Below, piece after piece: positions 7,909 through 11,578 of a stretch of 11,578 nt of DNA. The notes below the pieces were generated by a model. That model had not been told where the DNA came from and did no database searches. It saw nothing but the letters and a program-made list of their open reading frames with translations. Positions within the stretch are counted from its first letter, which is position 1, and each line of letters opens with the position of its first letter. This DNA comes from Deltaproteobacteria bacterium (GTDB lineage Bacteria; Desulfobacterota; DSM-4660; Desulfatiglandales; HGW-15), in contig JAFDHB010000112.1 of NCBI GenBank assembly GCA_019308985.1, positions 1-11,578 of the forward strand, read 5' to 3'. Position numbers and translations under genes: made by a program.

Positions 7909-8541
7909 CTATTTCTTTTTTTCTGGACGCAAGTCAGGGGGGTAAATGAACTTGGGGTCTATCTCGTAGGTCCATGGAAGCCCCCACCACTGCCATCCAT
8001 AATGGCGTCTATGTTCAAAGCCGTAAATCTTGTACCTCTTCGCCAGCTGTCTATAAAACTTGTGTAAATTTTGGTCCTTGAAAGTGGGAAAAGGCGGACC
8101 TTCAAACCCATCTACCACGTCAAAGACCTTCTTGAAGCCCCCCTTGACAAGCTCCTTGGCAGCCATTGCGCTTCTTGTCCCGTCACGGCCGATGATAAGG
8201 AGGTTGTCAGTCTTCTTAAAGGCCTTGCTTACCTCCGCTACAAACTTTTTGTTTTTCTCCCTATAGTCATAGCTATATGTGTCATCCTTCTTGGTTAATT
8301 TCGTGGAGAAAAACATGTACGGAAAGAGATATGCCATGTCCGGGTGGCCTACGAATTGGTATTCCGCCCTGGTCCTCACGTCTATCAAATAGGTATCGGG
8401 AACCGTGTTCAGCATGTCATAGGCCTCGATACTCAGAATTTTCTTGACTTCTTGGGCTTGGACATCGCCGACTTGCTGGTAAAGGCCTGTAAGGATGGTT
8501 GACATAAGAAAAAACACAGCAAGAACACTTTTTCTCGTCAT
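7909..8541 (-). CDS. Exported rhodanese-fold protein lacking the catalytic cysteine
   Basis: A secreted or periplasmic single-domain rhodanese relative, 210 residues from the chosen start. A signal peptide is visible: MTRKS, a hydrophobic stretch to about residue 20, and likely cleavage after VQA (29). The rhodanese domain runs about 33-150 with LIDVRTRAEYQFVGHPDMA and the loop GRDGTRSA. The active-site pattern is normally CRxGxRS; here Gly118 (GGC at 8188-8190) replaces the sulfur-carrying Cys, so sulfurtransferase activity is not expected. The aromatic C-terminus HYGWQWWGLPWTY, with Pro and Lys at the end, suggests a binding surface. Start choice: AGAGG at 8550-8554 is 8 nt from the ATG at 8541 but only 2 nt from the in-frame ATG at 8547, so 8541 is preferred. 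It is followed by the 60-residue gene. Its partner or ligand is unknown. Confidence 0.82.
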   Translation of the reverse strand: MTRKSVLAVFFLMSTILTGLYQQVGDVQAQEVKKILSIEAYDMLNTVPDTYLIDVRTRAEYQFVGHPDMAYLFPYMFFSTKLTKKDDTYSYDYREKNKKFVAEVSKAFKKTDNLLIIGRDGTRSAMAAKELVKGGFKKVFDVVDGFEGPPFPTFKDQNLHKFYRQLAKRYKIYGFEHRRHYGWQWWGLPWTYEIDPKFIYPPDLRPEKKK

Positions 8542-8759
8542 AGCCATATCCTCTATTCTTGTGAGCGTGGGGGATCTTACACCACTTCTTCTCGTCTCAG
8601 AAGCTTTAACATATTTCCCTTTCCGCCTTGAATCCGGAGGAGCAAGAAAGGGATCAAGTGGGACAATCGGTCTCTCGCAAAGATGCCACCTTGGGATCCT
8701 CTTTGCAACCGGTCATGGATGTTATTTTGCCGTCCCGATTTTCTCTTTCTATGACTTTA

Positions 8760-8789
8760 TCAATAATCTAAGATACTTTTATTTGTCAA
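8760..8789 (-). promoter_or_regulatory. Weak candidate promoter for the rhodanese-fold gene
   Basis: On the minus strand a perfect TTGACA (8789-8784) is followed, 17-18 bp later, by TTATTG/TATTGA around 8766-8760, which is a poor -10 box, in an AT-rich setting. It would give a leader of about 210 nt. The -35 match is the main support. Confidence 0.35.
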
Positions 8790-8901
8790 TGGAAAAAATT
8801 CCAGACTCGTTCTCTCCTTACCCCGCTCAAGGGGAAAAATCCTGAAAGGATGGTCACACCTATTGACCCCTCATCTTTGAAAAATCTTCCTAGGATGCAG
8901 G

Positions 8902-8930
8902 TTGACAGCTATTCTCTCCTAGTCTAGTAT
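8902..8930 (+). promoter_or_regulatory. Putative sigma70 promoter of yqeB
   Basis: A perfect TTGACA at 8902-8907, an exact 17-bp spacer, then TAGTAT at 8925-8930. Transcription would begin near 8937, giving a leader of about 80 nt before the yqeB ATG. No inverted repeat that would suggest an operator was seen immediately around it. Confidence 0.6.
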
Positions 8931-9017
8931 GATTAATCTTTCGGGATATGTCTTATCAAACTGGAACGGGGTGGAGGCCGAAAGGCAGCATCCTCTTTCA
9001 TACACCAGGACAAGGAT

Positions 9018-9845
9018 ATGGATCAGCAGACTGAAAAGAAGAGCTTCGGACTGTCCAGGATCAGGGTCCTCCTGAAGGGCGGAGGAGAAATGGCCACGGG
9101 CGTGGCATGGAGACTGAAACAATGTGGATTTAGAGTTTTGATCACGGAGATTGAACGACCGATGGCAGTTAGGAGAAAGGTCTCCTTTTGTGAGGCAGTC
9201 TACGAAGGTCATGTATTGGTTGAGGGAGTCGAAGCGGTACTTGCGCGGGATGCGCAGGAGGCCCATGCCGTGATGGAGGCCGGGAAAATTCCTCTGCTCG
9301 TGGACCCCCGCTGCCAGGTCCTCAAGGACATGAGCCCTGATGTCCTGGTGGACGCCATCATTGCCAAGAGAAACACAGGCACCTCCATTTTGGACGCACC
9401 CTTGGTTATCGCCCTTGGTCCGGGCTTTGAGGCCGGGAAAGACGCCCATTATGTGGTGGAGACCAACCGTGGACACAACCTCGGCAGACTCCTTACCTCA
9501 GGCTGCGCAGAACCAAATACCGGCATTCCAGGGGCGATACAGGGGATTACGACGGACAGGGTGCTCCGTTCACCGGCGGGCGGACCCTTTGCCAACAACT
9601 TTGAGATCGGAGACGTAGTAAAGGCGGGTGACGTTATTGGAACGGTCGCAGGTGTCGCGGTCATAGGAAAGATCGACGGTGTCCTCAGGGGATTGATACG
9701 TCCCGGTATCCAAGTAACCAAGGGATTAAAGATAGGGGATATTGATCCGAGGGGAGTCAAGGATTACTGTTTTACCATTTCCGAAAAGGCCCGGGCTATA
9801 GGAGGCGCCGTACTGGAAGGGATTCTTAGAAAATACGGGAATTGA
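9018..9845 (+). CDS. yqeB: Selenium-dependent molybdenum hydroxylase accessory protein, EF2563/YqeB family
   Basis: A 275-residue protein of the EF2563/YqeB family, which co-occurs with selenium-dependent molybdenum hydroxylases; its biochemical role is not settled. Features seen: a glycine-rich nucleotide-binding-like start LLKGGGEMATGVAWRL (residues 15-30), the family segment RPMAVRRKVSFCEAVYEG (48-65), VDPRCQ, DAIIAKRNTGTS, IALGPGFEAGKD, VVETNRGHNLGR, and the closing ISEKARAIGGAVLEGIL. The middle holds a biotinyl/barrel-like stretch IGDVVKAGDVIGTVAGVAVIGKIDGVLRG rich in Gly and Val. Length is normal. The ATG at 9018 has AGGA 7 nt upstream. Usual partners (YqeC, a MocA-like nucleotidyltransferase, a selenium/molybdenum hydroxylase) are not in the window; an inverted-repeat element follows directly after the stop, so any former operon to the right may have been broken. 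Confidence 0.9.
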   Translation: MDQQTEKKSFGLSRIRVLLKGGGEMATGVAWRLKQCGFRVLITEIERPMAVRRKVSFCEAVYEGHVLVEGVEAVLARDAQEAHAVMEAGKIPLLVDPRCQVLKDMSPDVLVDAIIAKRNTGTSILDAPLVIALGPGFEAGKDAHYVVETNRGHNLGRLLTSGCAEPNTGIPGAIQGITTDRVLRSPAGGPFANNFEIGDVVKAGDVIGTVAGVAVIGKIDGVLRGLIRPGIQVTKGLKIGDIDPRGVKDYCFTISEKARAIGGAVLEGILRKYGN

Positions 9846-9847
9846 CT

Positions 9848-10103
9848 TTGATGGCTTCGTAAAAAGTCGAAATTGAGATGGCAAAGTAAAAAGCTTCAAG
9901 TTCAAGGCGCGCGAATCTCATGTGATGAGGCGTACTTAGCGTACGCCGCAGTCCTTTACCCCGTTAAATAGCTCAATTCAAAGATCGTAACATGCTATGT
10001 CTCTTAAGCGCGGCTTGACCCGCTCTTCCCGTCTCAGAGCATCCATTTAACGGGGCAGGGATGAAGCGCAACGCAGAAATTGGACTTTTTACGAAGCCAT
10101 CAA
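9848..10103. mobile_element. Small non-autonomous inverted-repeat element (MITE-like)
   Basis: A 256-bp segment with perfect 21-bp terminal inverted repeats (9848-9868 and 10083-10103, core GATGGCTTCGTAAAAAGTC). It has no credible internal gene. A second, imperfect direct copy of the end lies just inside the left terminus (9877-9893: GATGGC, three changed bases, GTAAAAAG), a pattern often seen as sub-terminal transposase binding sites. Inside are a 7-bp hairpin GGCGTAC-ttagc-GTACGCC (9929-9947) and a nested 11-bp inverted repeat. It begins 3 bp after the yqeB stop and ends 17 bp before the next gene's start. No clear target-site duplication was identified. I recall similar ends from deltaproteobacterial genomes but could not verify this. 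Confidence 0.72.
9959..10055. repeat. Nested inverted repeat within the MITE-like element
   Basis: CCCCGTTAAAT at 9959-9969 and its exact complement ATTTAACGGGG at 10045-10055 enclose 75 bp of unrelated sequence. A GCAG lies just outside each arm (9948-9951, and 10055-10058 overlapping the arm's last base), a possible but weak target duplication. This could be a second small element inserted into the first, or an internal stem of one larger element. Confidence 0.55.
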
Positions 10104-10108
10104 GATTT

Positions 10109-10114
10109 GGGAGG
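10109..10114 (+). promoter_or_regulatory. Ribosome binding site that fixes the start of the CQLG-repeat protein
   Basis: GGGAGG at 10109-10114 lies 6 nt before the ATG at 10121. The frame is open further upstream to an ATG at 10061, but that extension reads through the mobile-element end and has no ribosome site, so the shorter protein is preferred. Confidence 0.7.
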
Positions 10115-10120
10115 CGAAAC

Positions 10121-10555
10121 ATGACACACCAAGACGAAGGGCACTACGCAAAGAAACACCCGGCAGACAGGCAGGTCGACTCCAAGATCGCAGATGCGGT
10201 CAAGGAAAAGGCGGTCGAAGGCACCATGCCCTGTGCAACCGCCTTTACCATCGTAGAAGAACTGGCGGCTGCGCCGGAAGAGGTGGGGTTTACCCTGGAT
10301 TTCCTGGAAATCAAGATCGTAAAATGTCAGCTGGGTCTTTACGGTTATCAACCAAGTAGAAAGATTGTACAACCGGCTGACAAGGTAGACCCTGATCTGG
10401 AGAAGGCCATAAGGGAATCACTCGAAAATGACAGGCTCTCCTGCGCCAAGGCATGGCAGATAGCGGAAAGTTTCAATATCTCCAAAATGGAGATCTCTGC
10501 GGCATGTGAGGCGTTAGAGATCAAGATATCTCCGTGCCAATTGGGGGCCTTTTGA
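10121..10555 (+). CDS. Uncharacterised protein with tandem Cys...CQLG helix-turn-helix-like repeats
   Basis: A 144-residue soluble protein of no family I can name. It consists of two copies of one ~55-residue unit (about 20-74 and 90-144), aligned without gaps at an exact 70-residue offset with 18 of 55 identical positions. Each unit reads: Asp, an amphipathic helix, Cys-Ala-x-Ala-(F/W), a helix-turn-helix-like stretch (AFTIVEELAAAPEEVGFTLDFL; AWQIAESFNISKMEISAACEAL), then EIKI and CQLG. The cysteines fall at 38/69 and 108/139, spaced 31 in both copies, with an extra Cys129. DNA binding, metal binding or redox sensing are possible but inferred. It is followed 89 bp later by an HTH/zinc-ribbon gene and preceded by yqeB across the inverted-repeat element. 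No signal peptide or membrane segment is present. Confidence 0.82.
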   Translation: MTHQDEGHYAKKHPADRQVDSKIADAVKEKAVEGTMPCATAFTIVEELAAAPEEVGFTLDFLEIKIVKCQLGLYGYQPSRKIVQPADKVDPDLEKAIRESLENDRLSCAKAWQIAESFNISKMEISAACEALEIKISPCQLGAF

Positions 10556-10644
10556 CGGGATAATACTCATTCTGCTGTGCATGCGACATGGGTCGGTGGT
10601 AAGGGCGTGCGCTGTGCCCTAAAGTGAAACGAGGCTTACCCTGT

Positions 10645-10923
10645 ATGCCCACTGACAGGCAAAGACTATCTGCCCTTCTGTTGAAAGGCCCATTCACCCT
10701 GCAAGAGATATCCCAGGAAATGGGCCTCTCGACAAAAGACGTATTGCTGCACATGGGCCACGTGCGGAAAAGCGTTCGTCCGCCAAGGCAATTTGTGCTC
10801 GAGCCTGCCAAGTGCCTCAGATGCGGCTATGTTTTTAGGGACAGGAGCAGGCTGAATCCCCCGGGCAGGTGCCCAAAGTGTAAGAGTACTCACATAAGGG
10901 ATCCAAGATACGGGATCCGATAG
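10645..10923 (+). CDS. Small HTH plus zinc-ribbon protein, predicted transcriptional regulator
   Basis: A 92-residue protein combining an N-terminal winged-helix-like segment (about 4-48: RQRLSALLLKGPFTLQEISQ, then EMGLSTKDVLLHMGHVRKSV) with a C-terminal zinc ribbon: CLRCGYVF at C57/C60 and CPKCKS at C76/C79. This arrangement matches the predicted regulators of the COG3357 type. The ribbon should bind one Zn ion; the DNA target is unknown. Start: ATG at 10645 with GAGG 10 nt upstream is preferred; an in-frame GTG at 10624 would add seven residues but has no ribosome site. A 5-bp AGGGC/GCCCT stem just precedes the GTG. The gene may share a transcript with the CQLG-repeat gene. Confidence 0.82.
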   Translation: MPTDRQRLSALLLKGPFTLQEISQEMGLSTKDVLLHMGHVRKSVRPPRQFVLEPAKCLRCGYVFRDRSRLNPPGRCPKCKSTHIRDPRYGIR

Positions 10924-10956
10924 AATCGGCTGTTCAAGCAGAAGGATCGTGTCACA

Positions 10957-11034
10957 ATGAATGTCCTCTTCGAGCCGGCCTCCATCGGAAACATGGAGAT
11001 CAAAAATCGTGCACAAGGAAGGGGACGTCCATAA
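10957..11034 (+). pseudogene. Truncated 5' end of an Old Yellow Enzyme-type NADH:flavin oxidoreductase gene
   Basis: From the ATG at 10957 the translation is MNVLFEPASIGNMEIKNR and then unrelated residues to a TAA at 11032-11034. The first 18 residues match the start of OYE/FadH-like flavin oxidoreductases (LFEPxxIGNMxxKNR). Homology stops at about 11010, exactly before the expected continuation. AAGGA lies 10 nt upstream of the ATG, so the start signals of the old gene survive. Just beyond the break lies GGGGACGTCC (11021-11030) and then the end of a REP-type transposase gene in the opposite direction, so loss by insertion or an associated deletion is the likely cause. Confidence 0.7.
11021..11030. 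repeat. Probable end sequence of the transposase-carrying element
   Basis: GGGGACGTCC, containing the palindrome GGACGTCC (11023-11030), lies between the break in the oxidoreductase remnant and the transposase stop codon. Its position at the homology break suggests it is near the element's boundary. The other end is outside the window. Confidence 0.4.
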
Positions 11035-11047
11035 GTAAATAACTAAC

Positions 11048-11578
11048 CTACCCTGGAAATTGAAAGCTTCTTTCTTTTGCCATCTTCTCCCCCCTTCTGA
11101 CCGCATACCCCACCCCAGGTTGTGTCATCCCAAGGCGTCTCGCCAAATCCGTCAATCTATATCCAAGCTCTTTTACTGCCCAGTAACAATATAGAGCTCG
11201 CGCATCCGCCCTCACCTTCTCACGGCTCTTGGAGTAAATATCCTCTGGCTCTAATTGAAATGTCTCACACACCCTTTGTTCAACCCATTGAAGATCATAG
11301 CCCTGTCTTTTCAGCTCATAATATCTCTCCAATCGCTCCTCAGCCTCCTCAAGCACCCGGAGCACAAAATCACTCTCCCCCAGTATCCTCTCATCACTCT
11401 TAACACGGCCTAGAGTCTTGAGGTTAGACTTTTTGATTTCCTTCCATCCACCAAGACTCCGAATAAAACCTCCACCTACCAGCTCAGGCCGCCTCCCTTG
11501 ATCCACTCCAGCCAGCACATAAGAAACATAATTCTCCCTGGCTTCGCTCACGTTCCTGCCAAAATAACCAAGTACATA
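11048..11578 (-). CDS. REP-associated tyrosine transposase (IS200/TnpA-REP type), C-terminal part, 5' end outside window
   Basis: The frame is open from the right edge (YVLGYFGRNVSEARENY...) so the GTG at 11551 is internal and the start lies outside. What is visible is the region after the Y1 HUH nuclease domain: FGR...ARENYVSYVLAGVDQGRR-ELVGGGFIRSLGGW, then SDERILGESDFVLRVLEEAE, then a C-terminal DnaA-like helix-turn-helix (REKVRADARALYCYWAVKEL, LTDLARRLGMTQPGVGYAVRRG). The family pattern places this in the REP-associated single-strand transposases. The catalytic HUH and Tyr residues are outside the window, so activity cannot be judged. The stop at 11048 is followed by short AT-rich sequence and GGGGACGTCC at the probable element end. 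Confidence 0.88.
   Translation of the reverse strand, partial: YVLGYFGRNVSEARENYVSYVLAGVDQGRRPELVGGGFIRSLGGWKEIKKSNLKTLGRVKSDERILGESDFVLRVLEEAEERLERYYELKRQGYDLQWVEQRVCETFQLEPEDIYSKSREKVRADARALYCYWAVKELGYRLTDLARRLGMTQPGVGYAVRRGEKMAKERSFQFPG

Larger units (their letters stand above)
8542..9017. other. Non-coding region between the rhodanese-fold gene and yqeB
   Basis: About 475 bp with no convincing gene; the frames that are open here lack a ribosome site and protein-like composition. The left part overlaps the leader of the rhodanese-fold gene. The AT-rich stretch 8755-8790 carries a possible minus-strand promoter. The right end carries the yqeB promoter. A short CCCC/GGGG stem at 8821-8834 has no T tract on either strand, so I do not call it a terminator. 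Confidence 0.55.

Noticed and set aside
8821..8834. CCCC-GCTCAA-GGGG stem as a terminator
   Set aside because: Only four pairs and no T tract on either strand.
8495..8845. A 116-codon open frame on the plus strand in the non-coding region
   Set aside because: It starts antisense to the rhodanese-fold signal peptide, has no ribosome site, and its composition does not look like a folded or membrane protein.
8919..9476. A 185-codon open frame on the minus strand
   Set aside because: Antisense to the YqeB family N-terminal half and crosses its promoter; no protein-like composition.
10061..10120. N-terminal extension of the CQLG-repeat protein by 20 residues
   Set aside because: The extension is read from the right end of the inverted-repeat element and lacks a ribosome site, while GGGAGG stands 6 nt before the ATG at 10121.
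10917..10929. CCGAT-aga-ATCGG hairpin at the end of the zinc-ribbon gene as a terminator
   Set aside because: Five pairs, overlapping the stop codon, and not followed by a T run.
1..11578. CRISPR array, tRNA or rRNA gene
   Set aside because: No regularly spaced repeats, no tRNA-like cloverleaf and no rRNA-like stretch were recognised by eye on either strand; a dedicated scan (tRNAscan-SE, Infernal) could not be run.

Overview
The window looks like a chromosomal segment of a Desulfobacterota (deltaproteobacterial) organism. This rests on the gene mix (a PAS histidine-kinase hybrid, an EF2563/YqeB molybdenum-hydroxylase accessory protein, an HTH/zinc-ribbon small regulator, a REP-type tyrosine transposase), moderate G+C, and a small inverted-repeat element whose ends resemble ones I recall from sulfate-reducer genomes. 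No rRNA or tRNA gene is present to confirm the lineage. No CRISPR array was seen.

Layout. (1) 1-419, plus: the 3' end of a NifS/IscS-type cysteine desulfurase, entering from the left edge. (2) 3409-416, minus: a cytosolic PAS / histidine-kinase-like / receiver protein, then rarA 27 bp downstream. rarA and the cysteine desulfurase converge and their stop codons overlap within one CTAG. (3) 3410-3634: divergent intergenic region with a sigma70-like promoter for dnaE. (4) 3635-7661, plus: dnaE (DNA polymerase III alpha with a complete PHP metal site), overlapping by 65 nt a NUDIX ADP-ribose-pyrophosphatase-like gene. (5) 8541-7679, minus: an exported rhodanese-fold protein that lacks the catalytic cysteine, then a 60-residue protein. 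(6) 8542-9017: non-coding, with a good sigma70 promoter reading into yqeB. (7) 9018-9845, plus: yqeB. (8) 9848-10103: a small inverted-repeat element with a second inverted repeat nested in it. (9) 10121-10923, plus: a 144-residue protein made of two copies of a Cys...CQLG helix-turn-helix-like unit, then an HTH plus zinc-ribbon regulator. (10) 10957-11034: the first ~18 codons of an Old Yellow Enzyme-type oxidoreductase, cut off next to (11) 11578-11048, minus: the C-terminal part of a REP-associated tyrosine transposase leaving the right edge.

How they fit together. The left two-thirds is housekeeping: replication (dnaE), replication-fork rescue (rarA), sulfur mobilisation and nucleotide-sugar hydrolysis, with one signalling protein. 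The right third is accessory. YqeB belongs to the selenium-dependent molybdenum hydroxylase system, and the genes after it are small putative regulators broken up by mobile-element debris. The most novel items are the duplicated CQLG protein, two signalling or sulfur-transfer proteins that keep their fold but have lost the key catalytic residue (His to Arg in the kinase, Cys to Gly in the rhodanese), and the nested inverted-repeat element.
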